30,714 nucleotides of DNA, from positions 1 through 30,714 of the forward strand of contig CAKUHP010000020.1 in NCBI GenBank assembly GCA_934658705.1. Direction: 5' to 3'. Under the pieces are notes generated by a model. It was given only the letters and a program-made list of their open reading frames with translations, ran no database searches and was not told where the DNA came from. Source of the DNA: an uncultured Collinsella sp. GTDB lineage: Bacteria > Actinomycetota > Coriobacteriia > Coriobacteriales > Coriobacteriaceae. Each line of letters begins with the position of its first letter. Position 1 is the first letter of the stretch. Positions 7,747 through 15,779 of this stretch are shown here, in pieces. The position numbers and the translations under genes were made by a program.

Positions 7747-9264
7747 CTAAGCATCGTACGTCGCAAGAATGCGCTTGAGGACCGAGCCGTCGCGCTCGCA
7801 GGGCTCGGGTCCGTTCTTGCGCAGCATGCGCTCCTCCTCGCCCTTGCCGGTCACGATAACCACGGCGGGTCGCTCGGTCTCACGCACGGCCGTCTCGATA
7901 GCGGCGACGCGGTCAGTCACAATCTGCCAATTATCGTTTCCCTGGGCCTGGACGTTGCGTGCAATCTCGGCGCAGATATCCTCGACATCCTCGGGACCGG
8001 GGTCATCCTCGGTGATCACGATGCGGTCGGCGTACTTGCCGGCGGCGATACCCATCGTGGTACGGCGATCGACGCCCTTGCCGCCCGTGGCGCCAAAGAC
8101 GACCGCCAGCTCGCGCTCGGGATAGTTCTCGCGTAGGTCGCGCAAAAGCGTCTCGAGGCTCATGCCGTTGTGCGCAAAGTCGACGACGCCCAGAATCTTG
8201 CCCGATGCGGATGGATAAAGCTCCATGCGACCGGGAACGAAGACGCCCTCAAAGCCGTGAACGATGCCCTCCTCGGAAATGTCCAGGGCCTCGGCGCAGG
8301 CAATGGCGGCAAGCGCATTGGACACGTTGAACTTGACGGGCGTGGGAATCACGACGTCGCGCGTAAAGCGCGGCGTGCGAACCGTTGCCACCACGCCGCA
8401 GTCTCCATTACGAATCGCCGACGCAAACACGTCGGCACGCTCGTCGGTCAGGGAGAACGTCACCGTACGCTCGCAACGAGATGCCGCCTCGAGCACGCGG
8501 TCGACCTTATCCATGTCGAGATTAACCACAGCGAAGCGACTTTGCGAGAAGATCTTGAGCTTGCTGGCAAAGTAGTCCTCGAGCGTCGGATGCTCAATCG
8601 GCGAAATATGGTCCTCGCCAATATTGGTAAAGGCACCAACTTCAAAGGCGATCTTGCCTGTGCGCTCATATTTGAGGCCCTGGCTCGATGCCTCCATGAC
8701 CAGCCACGGAGCGCCCGCCTCCGCTGCATGCGCGATGCGAGACTGCAGCAGGAAGGATTCGGGGGTCGTCAGCTTGGAAGGGCCCGCCTCGATACCGTCG
8801 TCGAACTCAATGCCCGTATTCAGAGCGGGTCGATGACAGCCCGTGAGCTTTGCCTCGTTGGCGAGGATGCCGCGTAGATAAAAACTGCAGGTCGACTTGC
8901 CCTTAGTGCCGGTAAAGGCACAAACCTTTACCTTGCCCGAGGGGTGCCCGTAGTAGGCGTCCGCCACCACAGCAAGCGTGCGACGGATATCGTTGACGAT
9001 CACCGCGGGGACATCGACGTCGTAATCGGCCTCGGAGACGTATGCCACGGCACCATCGGCGATTGCCGAGAGCAGATACTCACGCTTAAATGCGCGCCCC
9101 TTGCAAACAAACAACGTGCCCGGACACACCTGGCGCGAGTCATCGGTCGCAAACTCAATGCGCCGGTCACATACAGTACTCGGCCTAGAGACGACGAGGC
9201 CGTCTTCCTCGAGCAACTCTATATAGCGCGTCAGAGTTAGCTTCTCTTGCGTCGGACTCGACAT
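7747..9264 (-). CDS. murE: UDP-N-acetylmuramoyl-tripeptide synthetase (MurE family)
   Basis: This cytoplasmic ligase adds the third amino acid to UDP-MurNAc-L-Ala-D-Glu. From the start at 9264 it has 505 aa, a normal length. DSR at 42-44 begins the UDP-binding domain, TGTKGKST at 118-125 is the ATP loop, TTPES is at 167-171, NIGEDHISPIEHP is near 214, and Lys235 in YFASKLKIF is the expected carbamylated lysine. VFGATGGKGVDRR and VTGKGEE mark the C-terminal domain. The substrate-selecting motif, DNPR in diaminopimelate-adding enzymes, reads DDPG at 420-423, so a substrate other than meso-diaminopimelate, such as lysine or ornithine, is likely. The start is supported by GAGAGG upstream; an open frame extends to 9432 but adds unrelated residues. 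Confidence 0.93.
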   Translation of the reverse strand: MSSPTQEKLTLTRYIELLEEDGLVVSRPSTVCDRRIEFATDDSRQVCPGTLFVCKGRAFKREYLLSAIADGAVAYVSEADYDVDVPAVIVNDIRRTLAVVADAYYGHPSGKVKVCAFTGTKGKSTCSFYLRGILANEAKLTGCHRPALNTGIEFDDGIEAGPSKLTTPESFLLQSRIAHAAEAGAPWLVMEASSQGLKYERTGKIAFEVGAFTNIGEDHISPIEHPTLEDYFASKLKIFSQSRFAVVNLDMDKVDRVLEAASRCERTVTFSLTDERADVFASAIRNGDCGVVATVRTPRFTRDVVIPTPVKFNVSNALAAIACAEALDISEEGIVHGFEGVFVPGRMELYPSASGKILGVVDFAHNGMSLETLLRDLRENYPERELAVVFGATGGKGVDRRTTMGIAAGKYADRIVITEDDPGPEDVEDICAEIARNVQAQGNDNWQIVTDRVAAIETAVRETERPAVVIVTGKGEEERMLRKNGPEPCERDGSVLKRILATYDA

Positions 9265-9503
9265 ACAAAGACCTCTCTCGCTAAATTCAGCCTTAAAGGG
9301 CAAAAGATGTCCCGGGGCAGAAACGATGGAACATTCTGTATTATCAACCATCCTAATATGCCACCTGACCTTGCGCGCATTGCAGCCTTCTAAAAAATTG
9401 CATGGACTGCACCGTGGGTTAATAAATGACAACGAAGCCCAGATCGCATAAAACCGAAGAATCCCGAGTGCTATTCTTTATCCAAATGTCTTGATGTGCC
9501 TCA

Positions 9504-9528
9504 TTGACCTGCAATGATGACTCATCAT
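9504..9528 (+). promoter_or_regulatory. Possible promoter/operator upstream of the transporter gene
   Basis: TTGACC (9504-9509) is a good -35 hexamer, but no strong -10 lies at standard spacing. Overlapping it downstream is a 13-base perfect palindrome TGATGACTCATCA (9516-9528), 21 bases before the start codon, which could be a repressor site. This is suggestive only. Confidence 0.3.
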
Positions 9529-9549
9529 GCCCTACGCGAAGGATTCTAG

Positions 9550-11598
9550 ATGAAACGACTCATCAAACGTCGCAACCACTCAGTATGGGCCCTTTCGGCC
9601 CGGCATATCGCCTGCGCCTTCATGGCAGTCGCCGTAGTCTTTGCCGCCATCATCGGCACGAGCGGCTGTTCGTCCTCTCAGGGCGCCTCGGGCAGCTACA
9701 CGCTCGTCGAGGCTGGCAAACTGACCGTCGCAAGCGACCTCGCCACGCCCCCGTTTGAATACGTCAACGATTCCGGCGATGACCAGGGCTTTACCTATGA
9801 GCTCATGGGCATGATCGCAGACGAGCTCGACCTGAAACTCAACTACCTGCCGGCGCAAAAGTTCGACGGCATCATCCCCATGGTCAAACAGGGCGTTAAG
9901 ACCGACGTCGGCGCATGCAATATCACTATCACCGACGAGCGCAAGGAAGAGGTCGACTTCACCGACCCCTACATCGACTCCAACCAGGGCGTCGCGGTTG
10001 CAAAGGGCACCGGATACGACACGGTCGACAGCCTTAACGCATCGGGCGTCAAAATCGCCGTGCAGTCGGGCACCACGTCCGAAGAATGGGCGATCGAGAA
10101 TCTGCCGCAGGCAACCACCGTCAACTTTGACGACTGGACGGCAGCCTTCACCGCCGTCATGAGCGATCAGTGTCAGGCGGTCGTGTGCGACCTGCCCGTT
10201 GAGCAGTGGATGGTTTCGAACTCCTTTACCGGCATGGAGATTATCAAGGAGGTTCCGACCGGCGAGCAGTTTGGCATTGCGGTCTCCAAGGACAACCCCG
10301 AGCTGACTCAGGCCATCAACGATGCCCTTGCCAAGATCAAGAGCTCCGGCGCCTATGACAAACTGTATGAGAAGTGGTTTGGTATGGCGCCAACGAGCGG
10401 GTCCGGCAGCGAGGGCGCCTCGAGCACGGACGATGCGACGGGTGCGTCGCTCGCCGTCACCTCGGCAACCGCCAAGTCAAACGAAGACAGCGGCAACGGC
10501 GTGCTTGGTGGCATCGCAACCCGCCTGACCTGGGAAGCGACAACGGGCAGCGGAGAGGGCGACGTTTCGCAAATTGCGCTCGAGCTGCCCGAGGGCGGTT
10601 CATTCGAGAGCACCGATGCCAAGGTCACGCTACTCGACGGGCTTAACCAGACAAGTGTCAAGGCATCGTGCTCACTCGACGGCTCGAGGCTCATCATCAA
10701 GTTTGCCGATCCCGTCGCGGCCGGTACGCAGATTCGCGTCGTCGTCCCCGACGTCGTGTTCCCCAGCAGCGCAGGCGCCTATGCCGTCACCGGCAGCTAT
10801 GTCGCCGACGGGACCAAGCACGAGCTGCCCGAGAGCCCCACAATCAGCGTCTCGGAGAGCACCACCGTGCAAGAAATCGTTGCCTGGCTCGATGCCCAGC
10901 CCTGGGTCGCGGCGTGGAACTCCAACCCGTTTTTAGGCATGTTCTGCAAGCCGCAGATCATCGTCACTTCAATCGCCTCGCTCTTTAAGGGCTGGGGTAT
11001 CGCACTCGCCGTGACCGCTATCGGTTTTCCGCTTGCCATTCCCATCGGCCTGCTGTTTGCCTTTATGAAAATCAGCGATAGCCGCGTGCTGCGCGGTATC
11101 GCCGTGACATACATCAATGTCCTGCGCGGAACCCCACTCTTCCTGCAGATCTACATAGCATTCTTTGGGTTCCCCATGATCGGTCTCAACGTGCCCAATT
11201 TGCCGCTCGGCATCGGCGTGCTCGCCATCAACTGCTCGGCCTATCTTGCCGAGATTTTCCGCGCCGGCATCGAAAGCGTTCCGCATGGACAGGCGGAAGC
11301 CGCCTACTCGCTTGGCATGACTTGGGGCCAGGTCATGTCCCGCATCGTGATCCCGCAGGCCGTACGCTGCGTTATCCCCACGATGACCAGCGAGTTTGTC
11401 ATGCTCTACAAAGATACGTCACTTCTTTCGAGCGTTGGCGTCATGGAGCTTATGCTGTTCTCTAAAAACCTCACGGCCACCACGGGCAACATCACGCCCT
11501 ACATTTGCGCCGCGCTCTATTATCTGGTCGTGACGATCCCGCTCATCCACATCGTGACCAAGGTGGAGCGCCGCCTGGCCGAGCGCAGCAAGCGCTAA
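9550..11598 (+). CDS. Amino-acid ABC transporter, fused substrate-binding lipoprotein and permease
   Basis: A 682-aa fusion protein that should bind a polar amino acid outside the cell and pass it through the membrane. Residues 1-40 are a basic N-terminus, a hydrophobic helix and a lipobox-like GTSGC with Cys40. Residues about 52-280 are a family 3 solute-binding domain (GKLTVASDLATPPFEY, FDGIIPMVKQG, EVDFTDPYI). A Ser/Gly linker leads to an extra, unassigned beta-rich region at about 300-435. Residues about 465-670 are a HisM/GlnP-type permease with several membrane helices and the EAA loop (about 580-604). Fusion of binding protein to permease is known in GlnP-type systems. No ATPase gene is adjacent, which is unusual. 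A terminator follows. Confidence 0.9.
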   Translation: MKRLIKRRNHSVWALSARHIACAFMAVAVVFAAIIGTSGCSSSQGASGSYTLVEAGKLTVASDLATPPFEYVNDSGDDQGFTYELMGMIADELDLKLNYLPAQKFDGIIPMVKQGVKTDVGACNITITDERKEEVDFTDPYIDSNQGVAVAKGTGYDTVDSLNASGVKIAVQSGTTSEEWAIENLPQATTVNFDDWTAAFTAVMSDQCQAVVCDLPVEQWMVSNSFTGMEIIKEVPTGEQFGIAVSKDNPELTQAINDALAKIKSSGAYDKLYEKWFGMAPTSGSGSEGASSTDDATGASLAVTSATAKSNEDSGNGVLGGIATRLTWEATTGSGEGDVSQIALELPEGGSFESTDAKVTLLDGLNQTSVKASCSLDGSRLIIKFADPVAAGTQIRVVVPDVVFPSSAGAYAVTGSYVADGTKHELPESPTISVSESTTVQEIVAWLDAQPWVAAWNSNPFLGMFCKPQIIVTSIASLFKGWGIALAVTAIGFPLAIPIGLLFAFMKISDSRVLRGIAVTYINVLRGTPLFLQIYIAFFGFPMIGLNVPNLPLGIGVLAINCSAYLAEIFRAGIESVPHGQAEAAYSLGMTWGQVMSRIVIPQAVRCVIPTMTSEFVMLYKDTSLLSSVGVMELMLFSKNLTATTGNITPYICAALYYLVVTIPLIHIVTKVERRLAERSKR

Positions 11599-11640
11599 CC
11601 CCTCTCGCACCCTCGCGCCCTCGTGCAGACGGCGCTCGCA

Positions 11641-11684
11641 ACCACGGCCCGCCGCTTCGCCCAAAGCGCGGGCCGTGGTTTTTT
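11641..11684 (+). terminator. Rho-independent terminator after the transporter gene
   Basis: A 12-bp perfect stem ACCACGGCCCGC/GCGGGCCGTGGT is followed by six T. It shows that the transporter gene is transcribed alone and not with an ATPase or with asnB. Confidence 0.9.
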
Positions 11685-11809
11685 CGGTCCGCTCGGCGCT
11701 TATGCCCTATCACGAAACAAAAGATTGGCATGATAGTAAAGATTGATTGACATCAACTGCCGCAATCCTTGTGGCAGCGCACCTGAGCCGTCAGCAGAAA
11801 GGATCTTGC

Positions 11810-13678
11810 ATGTGCGGTTTTGTCGGTTTTACCGGTACAGATGAACAGAGTGAGCTGGTTCTCACGGCCATGATGAATCGCATCATCCACCGTGGTCCCG
11901 ATATGGGCGGCCAGCATATCGTCGATAACGTTGCCCTTGGCTTCCGTCGTCTTTCGATTCTTGACCTTTCCGAAGCTGGCGCTCAGCCCATGTCGAGCGA
12001 CGACGGCAAGGTCACGATCGTCTTTAACGGCGAGATCTACAACTTCCAGGAGCTTCGCGCCGAGCTGGAGGCAGCCGGCTACGTCTTCCACTGCAACGCC
12101 GATACCGAGGTCCTGGTGCACGGCTACGAGGAGTGGGGCGAGGATCTGGTCAACCGCCTGCGCGGCATGTACGCGTTCGTGATTCACGACCAGAACAAGA
12201 ACAAGCTCTTCGGCGCCCGCGACATCTTTGGCATCAAGCCGTTCTATTACTATCAGGCCGCCGATGGCTCGCTGCTGTTTGGTTCCGAGATCAAGAGCTT
12301 CCTGGACCATCCCAAGTTTGAGAAGGCTGTCAACCACGACGCGCTGCGCCCCTACCTGACGCTGCAATTCCCCGCCACGGAGGAGACCTTCTTTAAGGGC
12401 GTGTTCAAGCTTGCCCCGGCGCATTGCTTTACGTACGACTTGACGACCAATACCATGGACATCAAGCGTTACTGGAGCTGCGACTTTACCGACGACAACT
12501 CCAAGTCCTTCGAGGAGTACGTGGACGAGTGCGACAAGGTCGTGCACGAGAGCGTCGCCGCACACCGTATCGCCGATGTTAAGGTTGGTTCGTTCCTCTC
12601 CGGCGGCGTCGATTCCAGCTACATTGCCGCCTGTCTCATGCCCGACACTACCTATTCTGTCGGTTTTGACTACAAGAACTTCAACGAGACCAACTACGCC
12701 GCCGAGCTTTCCGACAAGCTGGGCATTAAGAACGTGCGCAAGATGATCACCGCCGATGAGTTCTTCGATGCGCTGCCCGATATCCAGTACCACATGGACG
12801 AACCGCAGTCGAACCTCTCCAGCGTGCCGCTGTACTATCTGGCGCAGATGGCCGCCGAGGAGGTCACCGTCGTTCTTTCGGGCGAGGGTGCCGACGAGCT
12901 GTTTGCCGGTTACGAGTGGTACGAGGACACTCCCGAGATGCGCTCCTTTAAGAAGCGCGTACCGCTCGGCGTGCGCCGTGCTTTGGGCTCGCTCGTTCAG
13001 CATCTCCCCTACTTTAAGGGCCACAACTTCCTGACGAAATGCGCCGAGGTTCCCGAGCGCTGGTATGTCGGTCAGGCAAAGGTGTTTGATCCGTCCGAGG
13101 TCGACGAGGTGCTTAAGCCCGCATACGACACCGGCAAAAATGCCGCCGAGATGTGCGCCGAGTACTACAAGCAGGTTCCCAACTGCTGCGAGCTTTCCAA
13201 GAAGCAGTACCTGGACATGAACATGTGGCTGCCGGGCGATATCCTGCTCAAGGCCGACAAGATGTGCATGGCGCATTCTCTGGAGCTTCGTGTTCCGTTC
13301 TTGGATAAGAAGGTCATGGAGTTTGCCGAGCACATCCCCGCTAACTATCGCGTTAACGAAGAGGGCTGCAAGCTCGTCCTGCGTCACGCCGCCAACCGAA
13401 CGCTGCCCGACGAGTGGGCAACGCGCAAGAAGGTAGGCTTCCCCGTACCGGTCAAGTTCTGGCTGCGCGAGCAGAAGTACTACGACTACGTTAAGGAGTA
13501 CTTCACCGCGCCGTGGGCAGCAGACTTCTTCGATACCGATGCACTCATGAAGCTGCTTGACGATCACTTTGAGGGCCACGCGCTCAACCAGCGCAAGATC
13601 TACACCACGCTAACATTCCTCATCTGGTACAAGCGCTTCTTTATCGACGAGAACAAGGGCGCCAAAGTCGCCGCGTAA
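11810..13678 (+). CDS. asnB: Asparagine synthase (glutamine-hydrolysing)
   Basis: This cytoplasmic enzyme makes asparagine from aspartate, ATP and glutamine-derived ammonia. It has 622 aa. The start is fixed at 11810 because the protein must begin Met-Cys so that Cys2 becomes the N-terminal nucleophile of the glutaminase domain (CGFVGFTG); AAAGGA lies 7 bases upstream. The glutaminase domain (about 1-220) also shows RGPDMGG near residue 29, FNGEIYNF and ARDIFGIKPFYY. The synthetase domain begins near 235, with the ATP pyrophosphatase loop SGGVDSS at 264-270 and the conserved SGEGADELFAGY. An open frame continues upstream to 11747 but is not needed. It is monocistronic: a terminator precedes it and tRNA-Val follows. 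Confidence 0.96.
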   Translation: MCGFVGFTGTDEQSELVLTAMMNRIIHRGPDMGGQHIVDNVALGFRRLSILDLSEAGAQPMSSDDGKVTIVFNGEIYNFQELRAELEAAGYVFHCNADTEVLVHGYEEWGEDLVNRLRGMYAFVIHDQNKNKLFGARDIFGIKPFYYYQAADGSLLFGSEIKSFLDHPKFEKAVNHDALRPYLTLQFPATEETFFKGVFKLAPAHCFTYDLTTNTMDIKRYWSCDFTDDNSKSFEEYVDECDKVVHESVAAHRIADVKVGSFLSGGVDSSYIAACLMPDTTYSVGFDYKNFNETNYAAELSDKLGIKNVRKMITADEFFDALPDIQYHMDEPQSNLSSVPLYYLAQMAAEEVTVVLSGEGADELFAGYEWYEDTPEMRSFKKRVPLGVRRALGSLVQHLPYFKGHNFLTKCAEVPERWYVGQAKVFDPSEVDEVLKPAYDTGKNAAEMCAEYYKQVPNCCELSKKQYLDMNMWLPGDILLKADKMCMAHSLELRVPFLDKKVMEFAEHIPANYRVNEEGCKLVLRHAANRTLPDEWATRKKVGFPVPVKFWLREQKYYDYVKEYFTAPWAADFFDTDALMKLLDDHFEGHALNQRKIYTTLTFLIWYKRFFIDENKGAKVAA

Positions 13679-13735
13679 GTTTCGTTATGAATTAGCGGTG
13701 AACCGTACAGGGTTTCCGCTATACTCAATCCTTGC

Positions 13736-13811
13736 GGGCGATTGGCGCAACGGTTAGCGCAGGTGCTTTACACGCACAAGGCTGGGGGTTCGAATCCCTC
13801 ATCGCCCACCA
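13736..13811 (+). tRNA. tRNA-Val (anticodon TAC)
   Basis: A 76-nt cloverleaf: acceptor stem GGGCGAT/ATCGCCC with an encoded ACCA end, D arm GCGC...GCGC, anticodon loop TTTACAC (TAC, valine) on a GTGC/GCAC stem, and T arm GGGTTCGAATCCC. The last 18 bases plus one beyond are repeated 186 bases downstream. Confidence 0.95.
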
Positions 13812-13812
13812 C
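13794..13812 (+). repeat. First copy of the tRNA-Val 3'-end direct repeat
   Basis: ATCCCTCATCGCCCACCAC covers the tRNA-Val 3' end, including the CCA, plus one flanking base. An exact second copy occurs at 13980-13998. A duplicated tRNA 3' end is the classic sign of an attachment site or of a tRNA-anchored duplication. Confidence 0.9.
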
Positions 13813-13822
13813 TTGTTTTGTT

Positions 13823-13853
13823 AGGCTCCCAGCAACGGGGGCCTTTCTTTTTT
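13823..13853 (+). terminator. Rho-independent terminator after tRNA-Val
   Basis: Stem GGCTCCC/GGGGGCC (one G-T pair) with loop AGCAAC is followed by TTTCTTTTTT. It sits 13 bases past the tRNA end. Confidence 0.85.
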
Positions 13854-13979
13854 GGGCCCAGTGCATGGGATTCGAACCCGCCAGGGTGCGGAGCTGAGGA
13901 AACGCGCAAGCGTTTTCCAGCGCAGCACGCGAGGGCCGGAGGCCCGAAGCGGAAGCGGGCGGCGAAGCCGCACGCGGAT
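13851..13979. repeat. Rest of repeat unit 1: antisense T-arm-like block and hairpin-rich segment
   Basis: The block at 13867-13890 (GGGATTCGAACCCGC then AGGGTGCG) reads, on the minus strand, like a tRNA T arm (GCGGGTTCGAATCCC). It is followed by about 90 bases of G+C-rich sequence with several small hairpins, for example GGGCCGGAGGCCC and GCGGCGAAGCCGC. No coding region is convincing. The segment ends exactly where the second copy of the tRNA 3' end begins. Confidence 0.7.
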
Positions 13980-13998
13980 ATCCCTCATCGCCCACCAC
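13980..13998 (+). repeat. Second copy of the tRNA-Val 3'-end direct repeat
   Basis: An exact 19-base copy of 13794-13812 without the rest of a tRNA. It is again followed by a terminator hairpin and by the TTTGGGCCCA and antisense T-arm blocks (14036-14076), each displaced 185-186 bases from unit 1. Confidence 0.9.
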
Positions 13999-14008
13999 AG
14001 AATTGGAA

Positions 14009-14036
14009 ACGGTCCTCGCAAGGGGACCGTTTTTGT
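14009..14036 (+). terminator. Terminator hairpin of repeat unit 2
   Basis: Stem ACGGTCC/GGACCGT is followed by TTTTTG. It has the same position in unit 2 as the hairpin at 13823-13850 has in unit 1 but a different sequence, as if the stems had diverged while the terminator function was kept. Confidence 0.75.
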
Positions 14037-14093
14037 TTGGGCCCATCGCAGAGGGATTCGAACCCGCAAGGGTGCGCCCCGTTTCGGGGGCGG

Positions 14094-14311
14094 TGGCCAA
14101 AAAATGGCAAAAATGAGTACTGTTACCAATTTTGTAACAGCGTTTTCTATGCTTCGTGGGGTATATCCGACTTCAAAACAGCAATCCAATGCCCTCATTA
14201 AACGTTTTTCTTATCACGTAACTGGACATATGTAGTTTAACTTAGCCAAGACCGCCATTTTAATATGATACTCAGTTTGTGACAGTACTCATATTTGGCA
14301 TTTTTTGGCCA
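14094..14311. repeat. AT-rich 218-bp element bounded by 33-bp inverted repeats
   Basis: The ends 14094-14126 and 14279-14311 are inverted repeats with 30 of 33 matches, beginning TGGCCAAAAAATG and containing ATGAGTACTGT. The interior is strikingly AT-rich compared with the rest of the window and has no convincing gene. It resembles a MITE or other non-autonomous element; no target duplication was found. It lies between the tRNA-Val repeat units and the argD terminator. Confidence 0.8.
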
Positions 14312-14342
14312 TGGGCTCTCTCAGCATTTGAAAAACTACAGC

Positions 14343-14404
14343 AAAACGGGCTCCGGATCGCCCAATCGCGCCACATATGGCGCATCAGCAACCCGGAGCC
14401 CGTT
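14343..14404 (-). terminator. Terminator of the arg operon
   Basis: On the minus strand AACGGGCTCCGG pairs with CCGGAGCCCGTT, followed by TTGC; an inner hairpin GCGCCATATGTGGCGC extends the structure. It begins 24 bases past the argD stop. Confidence 0.75.
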
Positions 14405-14427
14405 CCAAGCAACGATATTTGCCCAAA

Positions 14428-15711
14428 TTAGGCCAAAACACCCGACAGGATCTCGATCAGGCTGTCCACGTCGGCTTCCTCGCACACGAGCGGCGGCAAA
14501 AAGCGCAGCGTGTGTGCTCCGGTCGCGTTAATCACGGCACCAGCCGCCAGTGCGCGGGCAACAATATCATGTGCATCGCCCGCAGCGTCATCTAAATCGC
14601 AGCCGAGCATCAGGCCACGGCCACGCACCTCGATCACGTGCGGCAGCTTGGCAAGCTTTGCCTCCATATAGGCACCCACCTTTGCTGCATGCTCAGCATA
14701 ATCGCCGCGCACGAGCGTGGAGAGCGTCGCGGCGCACGCCGCAACGGCCAAGCAGCTACCACCAAAGGTCGAACCATGGTCGCCCGGCTTAAAGACATCG
14801 GCGATCTCCTTCTTTGCCACCACGGCGCCCATGGGCACGCCGTCGGCAATGCCCTTGGCAAGGCTCATGATGTCGGGCTCCACGCCATAGGTCTGGAACG
14901 CAAACGGCTTGCCGGAACGGAAGATGCCACACTGAACCTCGTCGGCGATAAGCACGGCACCCGCCTCGTGTGCCAAGTCGCGCGCTGCCGCCATAAACTC
15001 CTCAGTCATGGGATGCACGCCGCTCTCACCCTGAATCGGCTCGAGCATGACGGCGCAGATCTCGCTTCCCAGCTGCTTAAAGATCGCACGCAGCTCGTCG
15101 ACATCGTTGGGCGTGCAGGCCACAAAGCCGCCCGGCAGAGGGCGGAAGCTGTCCTGCAGCCAATCCTGCATGGTGGCGGCAATGGTCTCGAGCGTACGGC
15201 CGTGGAAACCTCCGCGCATGCACACGATGGTGTTGCCGCCGTTACCGGCACGCTTGGCGTACAGGCGCGCAAGCTTCATCGAGCCCTCGTTAGCCTCGGC
15301 GCCGGAGTTGGCAAAGAAGGTCTCCCACACCTGCTCGTCCGCAGCCGGGGCACCAAGCGCGGCGGCCGTGGTCTCATCGCCAGCGGCAATGGCATCGGCA
15401 AGTACACGTGCACCATCCACGTCGTCGTTCGCAAGCTTGGAAAGCAGCGCCGCGACCTGTCCACGCTGCTCGATGTAGAAGTAATTGGAGACATGCATGA
15501 GCTTTTTAGTCTGCGCCTCGAGCGCCGAGAGCACCGCAGGATTGCCGTGGCCTAAGCTGCACACGCCAATACCGGCAAGAAAGTCGAGATACTCGCGCCC
15601 ATTGTCGCCGGTGAGCTTCATGCCGTGGCCTTCGACGAACTCGACCGGAGAGCGGCCAAAGGTATGCATAACGTAATGGGATTCGAGCGATTGTTGGGCT
15701 GCAAGTGACAT
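14428..15711 (-). CDS. argD: Acetylornithine aminotransferase
   Basis: This PLP enzyme transfers the amino group from glutamate to N-acetylglutamate semialdehyde to give N-acetylornithine. It has 427 aa. Family motifs: NYFYIEQRGQ, the PLP phosphate-binding NSGAEANEGSMKLAR (135-149), MLEPIQGESGV, DEVQCG with Asp257, and the Schiff-base Lys286 in SLAKGIADG. The protein is longer than most ArgD because of an insertion of about 30 residues, rich in Ala and acidic residues, at about 97-129 just before the PLP-binding segment. An AAAGG ribosome-binding site precedes the ATG. It is the last gene of argC-argJ-argB-argD and ends at a terminator. Confidence 0.94.
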   Translation of the reverse strand: MSLAAQQSLESHYVMHTFGRSPVEFVEGHGMKLTGDNGREYLDFLAGIGVCSLGHGNPAVLSALEAQTKKLMHVSNYFYIEQRGQVAALLSKLANDDVDGARVLADAIAAGDETTAAALGAPAADEQVWETFFANSGAEANEGSMKLARLYAKRAGNGGNTIVCMRGGFHGRTLETIAATMQDWLQDSFRPLPGGFVACTPNDVDELRAIFKQLGSEICAVMLEPIQGESGVHPMTEEFMAAARDLAHEAGAVLIADEVQCGIFRSGKPFAFQTYGVEPDIMSLAKGIADGVPMGAVVAKKEIADVFKPGDHGSTFGGSCLAVAACAATLSTLVRGDYAEHAAKVGAYMEAKLAKLPHVIEVRGRGLMLGCDLDDAAGDAHDIVARALAAGAVINATGAHTLRFLPPLVCEEADVDSLIEILSGVLA

Positions 15712-15779
15712 GGGATGCCTTTCGTTGAGCGCCGGGCGGCGCGGGCTATGGATGTAAGGATGCGGCGACCGCGGGTCAG

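Noticed and set aside
11753..13579. 608-aa open frame antisense to asnB
   Set aside because: It mirrors the asnB coding frame, has no ribosome-binding site or domain signature, and asnB itself is unmistakable.
13794..13998. Intact integrative element between the two tRNA 3'-end repeats
   Set aside because: Only 167 bases lie between the copies and there is no integrase, so at most this is a remnant or a tandem duplication.
13768..14100. Small ORF on the minus strand over tRNA-Val and repeat units
   Set aside because: Its GDEGFEPP-like translation is the typical artefact of translating tRNA sequence; the DNA is better explained by the tRNA and its repeats.
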